Part shown: piece after piece, positions 1-9,115 of the stretch
Numbering within the stretch: position 1 is the first letter of the stretch
How the letters are laid out: the number at the start of each line of letters is the position of its first letter
NCBI RefSeq assembly: GCF_021398735.1
Contig: NZ_CP090349.1
Span: 186,001 to 250,000, forward strand
Source: Methylobacterium oryzae
GTDB taxonomy: Bacteria > Pseudomonadota > Alphaproteobacteria > Rhizobiales > Beijerinckiaceae
Direction of reading: 5' to 3'
Length of the DNA: 64,000 bases
Made by a program: the position numbers and the translations under genes
The notes under the pieces: generated by a model
What the model was told of the DNA's origin: nothing
Seen by the model: only the letters and a program-made list of their open reading frames with translations
Database searches by the model: none

Positions 1-1
1 A

Positions 2-295
2 GCCATCGCCGCGGACGCGCAACTGTTCGGTCAGCCTTCGGTGACGGTTGATGGCTGCGCGGTGATCCTGTCCGAGAAGGCTGCGGCGAAGCTCGTGAAG
101 GAAGCGGCCGCGGTGCAGTGGGTGATGGATGCCTTCGGCCACCTAAAAGCCATCGGCCACAACGCGGCCGCCAAGCCGCTACTCGACAAGGCGGGCGTCG
201 AGGTGGACGAGGGCGTGACAGACCTTGGTGGCTTCGTCGAGGCGACGAAGAAGCGCTACTGGGATCGTGAGCCGAAGGTCCGTACGCTGGCGTGA
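2..295 (+). CDS. katE: Catalase HPII/KatE, C-terminal end (partial)
   Basis: Open from the first bases of the window to a TGA at 293-295; the 5' part lies outside. The roughly 97 visible residues resemble the flavodoxin-like C-terminal domain found only in large-subunit heme catalases (KatE/HPII). Recognisable stretches are DAFGHLKAIGHNAAAKPLL and the following GVEVDEGV. The heme-binding core and catalytic His cannot be checked here. The full enzyme would convert hydrogen peroxide to water and oxygen in the cytoplasm. A 14-bp perfect hairpin follows the stop codon. The call rests on family memory of this C-terminal domain. Confidence 0.8.
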   Translation, partial: AIAADAQLFGQPSVTVDGCAVILSEKAAAKLVKEAAAVQWVMDAFGHLKAIGHNAAAKPLLDKAGVEVDEGVTDLGGFVEATKKRYWDREPKVRTLA

Positions 296-308
296 ACAAC
301 TGTTAGAA

Positions 309-344
309 ACGATCGCCACATGGTCAAAAGCATGTGGCGATCGT
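309..344 (+). terminator. Hairpin after the catalase gene
   Basis: A perfect 14-bp inverted repeat (309-322 with 331-344) around an 8-nt loop begins 13 bp after the catalase stop. It has no T-run, so it is a strong hairpin of probable terminator or mRNA-end function rather than a classical intrinsic terminator. Confidence 0.55.
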
Positions 345-451
345 CCACATCTGATACAAGTCGGATGCACGATCGATTATTAGCGCCAGTATAAGCCAGC
401 CGAGATCAGCCCGTCCGCTTCGGAGCAGATCCACCCAAGAAAGCAGATGGG
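345..451. other. Intergenic spacer before the IS1111-type element
   Basis: I see no gene between the catalase hairpin and the left inverted repeat of the IS1111-type element. The true left end of that element probably lies within the last few bases of this stretch. Confidence 0.4.
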
Positions 452-634
452 GTGGATGGCTCCCGCTCCGACTGACGGCATCTCGGTGCCAAGATGTGGT
501 CGCTGTCGAAGCAGCAGCCACGCTCATGCAGGAGCCATCCCCATGGAGATCACCACCGTCGGCATCGATCTGGCCAAAAGCATCTTTCAGGTTCACGCCG
601 TCGATGCAGCTGGGCACGTTGGACTTGCTACGGT

Positions 635-1510
635 CTAATGGAGAGCGGTTTGGTGGGTGAAGCCCCTCTCGAACTGGATAGGGCTGGTGTAGCCCAGCGC
701 CGAGTGACGGCGGCGGGGATTGTAGAAGCCATCGATGTAACGGGCCAGCGCGATGGTGGCCTCGGCTCGTGTCTGGAACGCGGTGCGCCAGACCAACTCG
801 CTCTTCAGCGTCTTGAAGAACGTCTCGACCATCGCGTTATCATAACAATTTCCCTTGCCAGACATCGAGATCACGATGCCATGTCCTCGTAGTTCCGCCT
901 GATACTCATTCGAACAGTACTGACTGCCGCGGTCTGAATGATGCAATAAACCTGGTCCGGTCCGTCGGACGACAAGGGCACGTCGCAGCGCGGTCAGCGC
1001 GAGTTCCTTGTGAAGACGGTCGCTCGCCGCCCAGCCCACGACCCGTCGAGAGTACAGGTCGAGGACCACCGCCAGGTACAGCCAACCCTCCCGCGTCCAG
1101 ATGTAGGAGATGTCGCTTCCCCACTTGCGATCGGGCCCGGCCGCCGTGAAGTCCTGGTCGAGGTGGTTGGGCGCGATCGGGAAGGCGTGGCCGCTGTCCG
1201 TCGTGCGCCGGAAGCGCCGCGGCTGGCGAGCCTTGAGCCCGTTCTCCCGCATCAGCCGGGCCACGCGTCTTCGGCCTGCCGCCAAACCCTGCTCGCGCAG
1301 CTCGTGGGTCATGCGCGGGCTGCCATACGTCTCGTGCGAGAGCGTGAAGGCGGAGCGGACGTGGGCAAGCAGCACGAGATCCTCGCGCTGCCGCGTCGAG
1401 GCCGGGCGGTTTTTCCAGGCGAAATAGCCGCTCGGACTGACGTCGAGGACCTTGCACAGGCGCGCGACCGGGAAGTCCTTCTTCGCCGCGTCGATGAGGC
1501 GGAACCTCAT
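635..1510 (-). CDS. IS3-family transposase OrfB
   Basis: This 291-aa protein has the IS3 OrfB layout. A HTH_21-like helical region at about residues 45-100 (TYGSPRMTHELRE) precedes an rve integrase core with the DDE triad: D in KWGSDISYIW, D in [10 protein letters not shown] in NAMVETFFKTLK. It performs strand cleavage and transfer, normally as an OrfAB fusion made by -1 frameshifting. It starts in the -1 frame relative to orfA with a 4-nt overlap (ATGA, 1507-1510), and AGGAGG lies just upstream of its own ATG, so separate translation by reinitiation is also possible. Confidence 0.93.
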   Translation of the reverse strand: MRFRLIDAAKKDFPVARLCKVLDVSPSGYFAWKNRPASTRQREDLVLLAHVRSAFTLSHETYGSPRMTHELREQGLAAGRRRVARLMRENGLKARQPRRFRRTTDSGHAFPIAPNHLDQDFTAAGPDRKWGSDISYIWTREGWLYLAVVLDLYSRRVVGWAASDRLHKELALTALRRALVVRRTGPGLLHHSDRGSQYCSNEYQAELRGHGIVISMSGKGNCYDNAMVETFFKTLKSELVWRTAFQTRAEATIALARYIDGFYNPRRRHSALGYTSPIQFERGFTHQTALH

Positions 1511-1803
1511 CGACTTCCCTCCTTGGCGAAAAAAGCCGTGGCCCGCTTCAGGATCTCCCGCTCCTGGCGTAGCACCTCGTTCTCGCGGCGCAGGCGCTTG
1601 AGCTCGGCGGCCATGTCCTCCTGCCGATCGGCTGGCGGATGGTCCATCTCCCGCTCGCGCCGGCCGTCGATCCAGTTGCGCAGCGTCGAGAGCCCGACGC
1701 CGAGATCGGCGGCGACCTCGCGGCGGGACCGCCCGCTCGTCTGCGCCAATCGCACCGCCTCTGCGCGAAACTCAGGGGTAAAGGTTTGCTTCCGGTCTGC
1801 CAT
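1507..1803 (-). CDS. IS3-family OrfA (HTH DNA-binding subunit)
   Basis: This 98-aa protein has a helix-turn-helix of the transposase_8 type (residues about 8-45, FTPEFRAEAVRLAQTSGRS) and a C-terminal leucine-zipper coiled coil (LKRLRRENEVLRQEREILKR). It binds the element ends and modulates transposition. Near its 3' end a T TTT TTC run (minus strand, 1534-1528) in frame with orfA could serve as a slippery site for -1 frameshifting into orfB. The start at 1803 is the ATG that begins MADRKQTFTPEF. Confidence 0.9.
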   Translation of the reverse strand: MADRKQTFTPEFRAEAVRLAQTSGRSRREVAADLGVGLSTLRNWIDGRREREMDHPPADRQEDMAAELKRLRRENEVLRQEREILKRATAFFAKEGSR

Positions 1804-2811
1804 CGGAACCCTCCTCCTCCAGGAAAAGAGCTCTCCACTTTTGCGGAGCAAGTCCACGTCGTCGTTCGGAAGGCGCTGCGGCGGGCGCAGGTCACGCCGT
1901 TCTTCGCCAAGCTGCCACGGTGCCTGATCGGCATGGAGGCGTGCGGCACAGCGCACCACTGGGCCCGGGAACTCATAAAGCTCGGCCATGACGTGCGGCT
2001 GATGCCGCCGGCTTACGTGAAGCCGTACGTCAAGCGCGGCAAGACCGATGCGAACGATGCCGCTGCCATCTGTGAGGCGGTGACGCGCCCGAGCATGCGC
2101 TTCGTGCCCGTGAAGGCGACCGAGCAGCAGGCGGCGCTGGCGCTGCACCGGACGCGCGACCTGCTGGTCAAGCAACGCACGCAGCTGGTGAACATGATCC
2201 GAGGCCTGCTCGCCGAGTTTGGGATCGAGATGGCGCGGGGCCTGCGGCACGCGCTCGAACTGGCGGCCCGGCTCTCGGCCGGAGACGCGGCCGAGGTGCC
2301 GCCGTTAGCCCAGCGCGTGGTGACCGGGTTGGCCGATCAGATCGGTGCCTTGCAGATTCAGCTCACCCGACTGGAGAAGGAGTTGCTCACCTGGCATCGA
2401 GACAGCGACCTGTCGCAGCGGCTTGCGACGATCCCGGGTGTCGGCATCGTGTCGGCAACCGCGCTGGCCGCCTCGGTGAGCGAGCCCGAGCGCTTCCGTT
2501 CCGGTCGGCAGTTCGCTGCCTCGTTGGGCCTGACACCGCTGCAGAACTGCAGTGGCGGCAAGGAGCGCCTGGGCCGGATCTCACGCATGGGCGACCGCTA
2601 CCTGCGCCGGCTGCTCGTGGTCGGCATGACGTCTCTGATCCGGCGCGCGAAGACGACACCGACCTCGGTCGACCCGCGGCTGCCGGCGCTGCTGCAGCGT
2701 AAGCCAGTGCGCGTGGTGACTGTGGCGGCGGCCAATCGCACGGCGCGGGTCGCCTGGGCGATCATGACCCGCGGCGGCACCTACCGCGCACCGGCGGCCA
2801 CGGCCGCCTGA

Positions 2812-3050
2812 CAGCACGTAGAGGAGACGTTTCCAGGTTGCGAGGACGATGAGAGTTGATGGCGAACCGGTCAGACCGGGAGCCGGGACACCCCGCCGGC
2901 TGTCCAGGGCGTCATAGCCCGCAAAGCAGAGTGGGACCCAGCTCACGGATACCATCAGGGCCAGCAGTCAACATGAACGACTGCATCAACAGGCCGGACA
3001 CAAGACTGCACCCGACCAACGCGTCAGAAGCTCAATTCGCCACTTGCAAT
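2812..3050 (+). ncRNA. Candidate guide (bridge/seek) RNA region of the IS1111-type element
   Basis: This stretch between the transposase stop and the right inverted repeat has no convincing gene. In IS1111-group elements the RNA guiding target choice is reported to be encoded downstream of the transposase, and this is the only non-coding interval long enough. I did not fold it or identify its guide loops; the assignment is by position only. Confidence 0.35.
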
Positions 3051-3155
3051 GCGGGAGCCATCCACACAAGATGGCCTTCTATCGACCCAACACTGCCATC
3101 CAGATGGTAGCCAGCACGCCCCGAAACCGGACGGTCATGGCCCTCGGTCGCAAAC

Positions 3156-5513
3156 TTAAGCCGACAAAGCCATCGGCACAGTGCTCTCCACCAATCGTTG
3201 CGGCCGTCCGACTAAGTAGCCCTGGATCGCGTCGCAACCGACCTCGCGCATGAGCGCGAGCTGCGATGGCGTCTCAACGCCTTCCGCCTGGAGCGCGACA
3301 TTCATCGCGCGCGCGATCTGCGTGATGCCTTTCAGCACAGCCAACGAATGGCGATCCGTCTCCGCCGTGGCCACGAACGAACGATCCACCTTGATGCGGT
3401 CGAGCGGCAAGTCGCGCAGATGGGCAAGCGACGAGTAACCCGTGCCAAAATCATCCATCGCCACCGTCACACCGAGGCGGCGGATGGCGCTCAGGACCTT
3501 GGCGATCTGAGGTCCATCCTCGACGATTGCTGTTTCCGTGAGCTCGATCTCCAGCCGTTTGGCTGGCAGTCCACTCTTGGCTAGAGCCTGCGTGAGATCG
3601 GACAGAAGCTGCGGCGAGCGCAGCTGGACAGGTGAAACGTTCACCGCGACGTAGACATCGCTTGGTAATTGCGCGGCCTGTCGGCAGGCCTCCAGCAACA
3701 CCCAAGCGCCGATCGGGATGATCTGTCCGGTCTCCTCGGCCAACGGAATGAAACGGGCTGGGGAAACAGCTCCGAGTGTCGGGTGATCCCAACGGATCAA
3801 TGCCTCATAGCCGATGATCCGATCGTCAACGAGTGAGATCACCGGCTGATAGGCCAGATGCATTTCCCCGCGTTCAATCGCGGTTCGCATGTCCGTTTCG
3901 AGCTGAACCCGATCGGCGACGGTCTTCAGCATGTCGCGCGTGTAGCAACTCGTTCTACCTCGACCCTGCCGTTTCGACTCGTATAGCGCGATGTCTGAGA
4001 ACTGCATGAGTTCGATCGCATCGCGCGCATCATCCGTGCAGCACATACCGATGCTGCAGCCGATCGACACTGTGAGGTCATTGATCACGTACGGGAGGGC
4101 GAGCGCCTCAATCACCTCGGTGGCGACAGCCATTGCCTGTGCCTGATCGCCATAGACCAGCACCGCCATCTCGTCGCCGCCAAGCCGGGCTACGAACCCG
4201 TCCGATCCCGCGATCGTCCTCAGCCTGTTGGCAACCTGTATCAAGAGCTGATCGCCAACGACGTGACCGTAGGTATCGTTAATCTGCTTGAAGCGATCGA
4301 GATCGATCAGCAGGAGCTTGACGACTTGCTTGGGTACAAAATCGCGATCCAACCGCGCATTCAAGGCGCGGCGATTGGCGAGCTTGGTCAGGGGATCGGA
4401 GAAGGCCAATTCCGCGATCCGGCGCTGTGCCGCGCGCTCTTTGGTGACGTCGTCGAAGGTAACGACGTTACCGCCTTCCTCGATCGGACGGATTTCGACC
4501 TGCAGAATGCGTCCGTCGTCAAGCGGATAGTCAATTTGCTTCGAGTTTTCGACGTTCCGCCATTCGTCGACCCGCTGGCGCGCCGCCACGCGCCGCTCTG
4601 CGGTCCAATGATGACGATCGCCGACAATGTCGATGATCTGGTCGATAGTTTTGCCCGTTAGGTCGACATCGAGAGGGATGCCATAGATTTCAGTGTAGCG
4701 CCGATTGTACAGGCGCACGCACTCGGACGCGTCCAGATACAGCAAACCGTTCGACATATTGTCGAGTGCGGTTCTCAGGACCGAAGAATGGGCGCGCTCC
4801 TGGGCGTCGAAACGTTGTGTTGCAATTATAGTCAGGAACGCCCCGAGGAACAGGACAGCAGCTCCCGCAGTGGTGAAAATGCTGAGCACGATATTCTCGT
4901 GCGGGAAGCTGCTATAATCCTGGGTGCGCGCTAGCGTCGTGCCGGCAATCGCGACGAAGTGAGTACCAGTAACGGCGAGGGTGAAAAGAGCGCAGACCAC
5001 CCGGGGGGGCGCCAAGCGTCGCGGCAGGCCACAAGCCAGCGCAAGGCTGCAGGCACCAATACCGGCAGCTAAAATGTTCATAAGCGGCGAATGTGTCTGT
5101 TGGCATCCCTCAATCGCCGCCATGCCGGCGTAGTGCATCCCACCGATACCAAGCCCGGCAATCGCACCGGCCACAGCACGGATCCGCCACGATGGAAAAA
5201 GCCGGGCCACGGCCAACGGCAGGCCCGCGACCAAAATAGCGATCAGCGCCGAGACAATAGTTTTCGTGTCGTCAAAGCTCAGCACCATGTCGGGCCGATA
5301 GCCCAGCATGGCGACGAAATGAGTCGTCCAGACGCCCAAGCCGGCCACAACCGCCGTGCCCGCGATCCAGCGGTATCGGTGAGCAGGATCGGCATTGCTG
5401 ACCGTACGCATCAAAGTAGCGACTAGCCATCCAGCCGCGAGGCAGATGACACCGGCAGTAAAAACAAAGCCGAGTGCGTGGTCGGCAGCTAGGCGGGCGG
5501 CACCGTAGATCAT
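3156..5513 (-). CDS. MHYT-PAS-GGDEF-EAL cyclic-di-GMP signalling protein
   Basis: This 785-aa membrane protein probably both makes and degrades cyclic-di-GMP. Residues 1-240 form about seven membrane segments with three MHYT-type motifs (TTHFVAML, GGMHYAGM, GTHFVAIAG), a domain proposed to bind copper and sense oxygen, CO or NO. A PAS domain follows (about 255-375). The diguanylate cyclase domain has the active-site variant GGDEM at about 442 in place of GGDEF. The EAL phosphodiesterase domain has YEALIRW near 567, ELTE, MDDFGTGYSSL, KVDRSFV and AEGVET, all consistent with activity. It is a single gene on the minus strand, and the 3' end comes within 100 bp of the IS1111 element. Confidence 0.93.
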   Translation of the reverse strand: MIYGAARLAADHALGFVFTAGVICLAAGWLVATLMRTVSNADPAHRYRWIAGTAVVAGLGVWTTHFVAMLGYRPDMVLSFDDTKTIVSALIAILVAGLPLAVARLFPSWRIRAVAGAIAGLGIGGMHYAGMAAIEGCQQTHSPLMNILAAGIGACSLALACGLPRRLAPPRVVCALFTLAVTGTHFVAIAGTTLARTQDYSSFPHENIVLSIFTTAGAAVLFLGAFLTIIATQRFDAQERAHSSVLRTALDNMSNGLLYLDASECVRLYNRRYTEIYGIPLDVDLTGKTIDQIIDIVGDRHHWTAERRVAARQRVDEWRNVENSKQIDYPLDDGRILQVEIRPIEEGGNVVTFDDVTKERAAQRRIAELAFSDPLTKLANRRALNARLDRDFVPKQVVKLLLIDLDRFKQINDTYGHVVGDQLLIQVANRLRTIAGSDGFVARLGGDEMAVLVYGDQAQAMAVATEVIEALALPYVINDLTVSIGCSIGMCCTDDARDAIELMQFSDIALYESKRQGRGRTSCYTRDMLKTVADRVQLETDMRTAIERGEMHLAYQPVISLVDDRIIGYEALIRWDHPTLGAVSPARFIPLAEETGQIIPIGAWVLLEACRQAAQLPSDVYVAVNVSPVQLRSPQLLSDLTQALAKSGLPAKRLEIELTETAIVEDGPQIAKVLSAIRRLGVTVAMDDFGTGYSSLAHLRDLPLDRIKVDRSFVATAETDRHSLAVLKGITQIARAMNVALQAEGVETPSQLALMREVGCDAIQGYLVGRPQRLVESTVPMALSA

Positions 5514-6236
5514 AGCCCGCCTATAAGGGCCAGCACCTAAAATTCGAATGAAGGGACACGATGAAGACGCGGTTCAGATTGAGGCGTTGGTGTAGCCTTA
5601 AAAGAAGACAAGTCCCTGCGTCGCAGTGCACTTTCCTTTTAAAAAGAAGCCCCTTTCTATAGGTGCGATTTCTCGAAAAAAATAGTTCCATGACCGCAAC
5701 TTTCGGTAGAGGGAATGACACGGTACCAAACCTCAGCCCGAAATATCACCTCAAATTGAGAGGAGAATAACCCGACAGGCTTCACGCCGCCCGCAAATCT
5801 TAAGGTTTCCAGGGCGGAGGATTGGCTGCTTGGCGGGCTACCTGTGAGGGCGGGCAGTCGGCCCAGGCTTACCTCTTCGTGCCCGTGCGGCTGCCCGATC
5901 CCCTGCGCTCTGGCAGGCGGTGACGCGCCGTGCGGGACGCCTCATCCAGGACCGGATCGCCGACGCATGGCGGCTTCAGTGTGGCGGCGACGGGTCGAGA
6001 TTGTCGAAACGGTGACCGAGCGCGCTAGCGAGGTGCGAGAGGAGATCGCTGACAACCGACCTGGTGCCCGCTTTCTCCATGTCTTTGCCCAAAACCGGAA
6101 CGGCAGAAATCCACTCAACCGAGCCGTGCGGAGGCGGCCACTTACGAGGCTTGAGCTGGCCGAAAGCAGCCCGGCAGCTTTCGGCAGGGACGGCAGGGAC
6201 GGCAGGAAGAGCGGATAGACGCCTACCATGCACAGA
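5514..6236. other. Intergenic region without a convincing gene
   Basis: These 720 bp separate two minus-strand genes. The first 200 bp (5520-5720) are relatively AT-rich and probably hold the promoter of the GGDEF-EAL gene. The rest is GC-rich with only short frames lacking family resemblance. A tandem repeat of the unit GGCAGGGAC occurs near 6182-6206. I found no RNA gene. Confidence 0.5.
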
Positions 6237-8000
6237 TCACACGGGATGAAGAGGCCAGACAAACGCAATTAGAGGAATACCGACCACGATCACGATGAGT
6301 GAGAGCGGTAGCCCGAGCCGCGCGTAGTCACCGAAACGGTAACCACCCGGGCCCATCACGAGCGTATTACACTGGTGGCCAATCGGCGTGAGGAAGTCAC
6401 AAGCGGCGCCCAGCGCTACCGCCATCAGGAAGGGATCCAAGCTGAGGCCCAGTCTGGTCGCAAGCTTCGCGGCGATTGGACCCATCACGAGAACCGTGGC
6501 GGCGTTGTTGAGAAACGGCGTGACCGCCATCGCTAGGATCAGGACGGCGCCGAGGGCTGTGATCGGTGAGAGACCCTGCACCAAGGCCGTGAGTTGGCCG
6601 GCAATCAGGTCGGCGCCGCCCGTGCTGCTGACGGTCTCGGAGATTGGGATCAAGGCACCCAGGAGGACGAGCACCGGCCATTCGACGGCTTGGTAAGCCT
6701 CCTGCGGCGTCAAGCTACGCAGAAGCAGCACGGCGACCACCGCACCGAAGAAGGAGACAGCGACGGGCACGACGTGAAGGGCGACGAGGCCCATGGCCAG
6801 GAACAGGATTGCGGCCGGCAGCCAACTCCGGTCGTTCCGGCCGAGGGCGATCTCCCGAGCGGCGAGGGGTAGCACCTTGAGCGTCCCGAGGGCCGATGCC
6901 AACGCCGCACTGTGCCCGCGCACCACGACGACGTCCCCGGCCCGGAAACGGACGGAGGACAGGCTCTGTTCGATGCGGCGGCCGCGCCGGCTGACGGCGA
7001 GGATCCCCAGACCGGAACTGTGCTCCAGATCGAGTTGAGCGGCCGTGCGCCCGACGAGTTCGGACTCCGCCGTCACCACGCCCTCCATCACCACGGCCTC
7101 CGCCGCGGGCGCGGCGCCGGCTAGGGCCAGTCCGGTGCGTGCCACGAAGCGCTCGAGGGCGTCCGGCTCGCCGTTGAGCAGGAGCACATCGTCGCCCCTA
7201 AGCCGGAAGTCCGGGCTGGCCGGGTAGCGCCGAAAATGCTCGCGCAGGATGGTGGCGACGCTGACATCCCCGTCACCCTGGGCCTCCAGGAAGGCCACCG
7301 TCCGGTCGACAGCCGGATGCTCCGGCGGGAGGCGCGCCTCCGTCGTATAGCGCTCCAGCGTGAACGCCGCCTCCATCGAGCGAGTGCCTCCATCCCGCCG
7401 GGGCAGCAGGCGCCATCCGAGGCAGAGAAAGACGAAGCCTGCCGCGGCCACGCACAGGCCCACGGGAGCGTAGTCGAACATGCCGAAGGGTTTACCGGTC
7501 AGGTCGGCGCGGACCTTTGAGACGATCACGTTCGGCGATGTGCCCACCAGCGTGACGATGCCGCCGATGAGCGAGGCCGAGGCCATCGGCATGAGCAGCG
7601 CCGAGGGTGTTGTCCCGCTGCGGCGGGCAACTTGCAGCGCGATCGGCATGAAGATGGCGAGCGCACCGACGTTCTTCGTCACCATCGATAGGAGGAGGAC
7701 CCCGGCCACGAGGATGGGCACTTGGCGGACCGGGCTGGTCATGTACGGCATGAGCGGACGCATTAGGGTCTCGACCGCGCCGGAGCGAGCAATGGCCACC
7801 GAGAGGACGAGGGCAGACCCGACGATGATCACGATGTCGTCGGAGAATCCCGAGAACGCCTTGTCGGCGGGCACGAGCCCCACCGCGATGCCGACGGCGA
7901 GGGCGGTCAGGGCCACGAGATCGTAGGGCAGGCGATCCCACACGAAAGCGGCTACCGTCACGCCGATCAGGCCGAAGGCGAGCACTTGATCGACGGTCAT
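6237..8000 (-). CDS. SLC13-type (divalent anion:Na+) permease with two TrkA-C domains
   Basis: This 587-aa inner-membrane protein has 10-12 hydrophobic segments in two blocks, split by a soluble segment of about 170 residues (roughly 205-375). The soluble segment contains two RCK_C/TrkA-C-like domains (GDDVLLLNGEPDALERF; AGDVVVVRGHSAALASAL). This layout is the ArsB/NhaD superfamily SLC13 permease seen in many bacteria. The motif VGTSPNVIVSKV in the first block and a second PIGHQCNTLVMGPGGYRFGDY block fit the SLC13 re-entrant loops. The likely substrate is sulfate or a dicarboxylate, but it cannot be read from sequence. The start was chosen at the ATG giving MTVDQVLAFG. Confidence 0.85.
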   Translation of the reverse strand: MTVDQVLAFGLIGVTVAAFVWDRLPYDLVALTALAVGIAVGLVPADKAFSGFSDDIVIIVGSALVLSVAIARSGAVETLMRPLMPYMTSPVRQVPILVAGVLLLSMVTKNVGALAIFMPIALQVARRSGTTPSALLMPMASASLIGGIVTLVGTSPNVIVSKVRADLTGKPFGMFDYAPVGLCVAAAGFVFLCLGWRLLPRRDGGTRSMEAAFTLERYTTEARLPPEHPAVDRTVAFLEAQGDGDVSVATILREHFRRYPASPDFRLRGDDVLLLNGEPDALERFVARTGLALAGAAPAAEAVVMEGVVTAESELVGRTAAQLDLEHSSGLGILAVSRRGRRIEQSLSSVRFRAGDVVVVRGHSAALASALGTLKVLPLAAREIALGRNDRSWLPAAILFLAMGLVALHVVPVAVSFFGAVVAVLLLRSLTPQEAYQAVEWPVLVLLGALIPISETVSSTGGADLIAGQLTALVQGLSPITALGAVLILAMAVTPFLNNAATVLVMGPIAAKLATRLGLSLDPFLMAVALGAACDFLTPIGHQCNTLVMGPGGYRFGDYARLGLPLSLIVIVVGIPLIAFVWPLHPV

Positions 8001-8172
8001 CCAGAGACACCTGTTCGGGACACCGTCGCAACGGCGGGGGCTGAGAGGGGTAGGCGTTGGAGCAGGCCGGGGAACGACGGGATCATCCGGCAGGGGACGG
8101 GGGAGCGGACGCGGTCGATCGCCGGCACCGCGCTATCCCCCCCGGCCGGCGGCAGATCCTCGAAGTGGTCGG

Positions 8173-8198
8173 GCAAAAAGTCATCCATGGCTTTTTGC
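8173..8198. repeat. 26-bp imperfect-centre palindrome
   Basis: GCAAAAAG (8173-8180) is the exact reverse complement of CTTTTTGC (8191-8198), around a 10-base centre containing CCATGG. It lies 20 bp upstream of a small plus-strand gene. It could be an operator or a dispersed palindromic repeat. I did not find a second copy in this window. Confidence 0.4.
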
Positions 8199-8218
8199 AG
8201 AACCGCCACCAGACCCTG

Positions 8219-8590
8219 ATGCCGTTGAGTGTCAATCTGGCGCGGCTTTCCGGCGCGGAGCGCACCGCCCTCGCTCGCTTCGCCGCCGTGGTGGCCCGGT
8301 CGAGCGGTTCAGCGCCGGTGCTCGATCCGATCCGGGCTTGGCTCGTCGCCTCGGGGGCCGACGCCGAGATCCTCGCGATGTTCGATGCCGCCCTTCGGAC
8401 GCCGCCGCCGCTCGACGAGGCGTTGGCGGGCCTGAGCGAGCCCGACACCGGCCTGATCGGCTTCATACTCTGCTTGATCGCCGCCCGGCACGCCGGGCCG
8501 CCGGGATGGGCCTTCGCGGACTACGTCGCCTTGCATCGCGGCCTGCCAACCACGGCCGTGCGCGCCGCAGAGCGCCGCTATCGCGTGTGA
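8219..8590 (+). CDS. Hypothetical protein, 123 aa
   Basis: I do not recognise this family. The protein is predicted soluble and helical (MPLSVNLARLSGAERTALARF...), rich in Ala, Leu and Arg, with no signal peptide. The ATG at 8219 is preferred because the upstream in-frame sequence back to 8057 looks non-protein-like and contains the palindrome. It ends exactly where the convergent CBS-domain gene ends (stop codons adjacent at 8590/8591). Confidence 0.5.
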   Translation: MPLSVNLARLSGAERTALARFAAVVARSSGSAPVLDPIRAWLVASGADAEILAMFDAALRTPPPLDEALAGLSEPDTGLIGFILCLIAARHAGPPGWAFADYVALHRGLPTTAVRAAERRYRV

Positions 8591-9046
8591 TCATACGTCC
8601 GTTGCCCCTTCCGTGAGCGCCTGCAGGGATACCTGCAAGGCATCGTCGCTCACGAGCAGGTGGCGCGAGATGTCGGCGAGGGTCAGCCAGCCCACCACCT
8701 TTCGAGTCCCATCGACCACCGGAAGGCGCCGAACGTAGTTCGACCCCATGATGTCGAGGGCCGCGCGGAGGGAATCGCCGGGATCGCAGGAGAGGACGGG
8801 ACGCGAGGCGACCTCCTGGACCGCCACGGAGGTGGGATCGCGCCCACGGGCGACGACCCGATAGAGCAGATCCCGATCCGTGATGATGCCGACCAGCTGA
8901 TCGGCCGAGCCGACCGGCAGCGCCCCCACCTCGATTTCGCCCATCAGGACCGCCGCAGCCTGCACGGTCGATTGCGGCTCTATGAACTCGACGTCGCGGG
9001 CCATCACGTCGGCGACGCGAAGGTGCTCGGCGGACAGTTTCGGCAT
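8591..9046 (-). CDS. CBS-pair domain protein
   Basis: This 151-aa protein consists of two CBS repeats and little else: residues 10-65 (VADVMARDVEFIEPQSTVQ ... GIITDRDLLYR) and 75-135 (VQEVASRPVLSCDPGDSLR ... VVGWLTLADISRHLL). CBS pairs bind adenosyl ligands (AMP, ATP, SAM) and serve as energy or redox sensors. There is no attached effector domain, so it probably regulates a partner in trans. It is monocistronic on the minus strand and convergent with the preceding small gene. Confidence 0.88.
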   Translation of the reverse strand: MPKLSAEHLRVADVMARDVEFIEPQSTVQAAAVLMGEIEVGALPVGSADQLVGIITDRDLLYRVVARGRDPTSVAVQEVASRPVLSCDPGDSLRAALDIMGSNYVRRLPVVDGTRKVVGWLTLADISRHLLVSDDALQVSLQALTEGATDV

Positions 9047-9115
9047 TGCGCCCTCTGCAAGGTGGGGGACCGGTGGGACAGCCGCCGTGATCGCCTCGGC
9101 GATGACGGCCGATCA

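Larger units (their letters stand above)
620..1856 (-). mobile_element. IS3-family insertion sequence inside the IS1111 transposase
   Basis: The ends are inverted repeats beginning TGGACTTGCT (620-629) and AGCAAGTCCA (1847-1856). Similarity extends inward for about 27 bp with a shared TGGAGAGC block. The 1237-bp element is flanked by CGT (617-619 and 1857-1859), a 3-bp target duplication normal for IS3 elements. It carries overlapping orfA and orfB on the minus strand. Both frames look intact, so the element may still be active. Confidence 0.93.
543..2811 (+). pseudogene. IS110/IS1111 family transposase, split by IS3 insertion
   Basis: The first 26 codons (543-619) and the remainder (1860-2811) are separated by a 1237-bp IS3 element plus a CGT target duplication. 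Removing the element and one CGT restores a continuous 342-aa frame, a normal family length. The N-terminal part has the DEDD RuvC-like domain (D9 in VGIDLAKS, the Glu of GMEACG, the Asp residues of TDANDAA). The C-terminal part has the serine-containing region CSGGKERLGRISRMGDRYLR. These enzymes recombine DNA guided by an element-encoded RNA. As it stands the gene cannot make full-length protein, although a shorter product from an internal start is conceivable. Confidence 0.9.
452..3065 (+). mobile_element. IS110 family (IS1111-type) element, interrupted by an IS3 element
   Basis: A 15-bp perfect inverted repeat, GTGGATGGCTCCCGC, lies at 452-466 with its reverse complement at 3051-3065. Subterminal inverted repeats are typical of the IS1111 group of the IS110 family, whose true ends lie a few bases outside the repeats. 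Between them are a short left leader, a transposase gene split at codon 26 by an IS3 element, and about 240 bp of non-coding right end. A 10-bp direct repeat GGAGCCATCC occurs just before the transposase start (531-540) and again at the right end (3054-3063). Confidence 0.8.

Noticed and set aside
5844..6218. A 124-codon plus-strand frame
   Set aside because: Arg/Pro-rich, without family resemblance, start signal or sensible composition.
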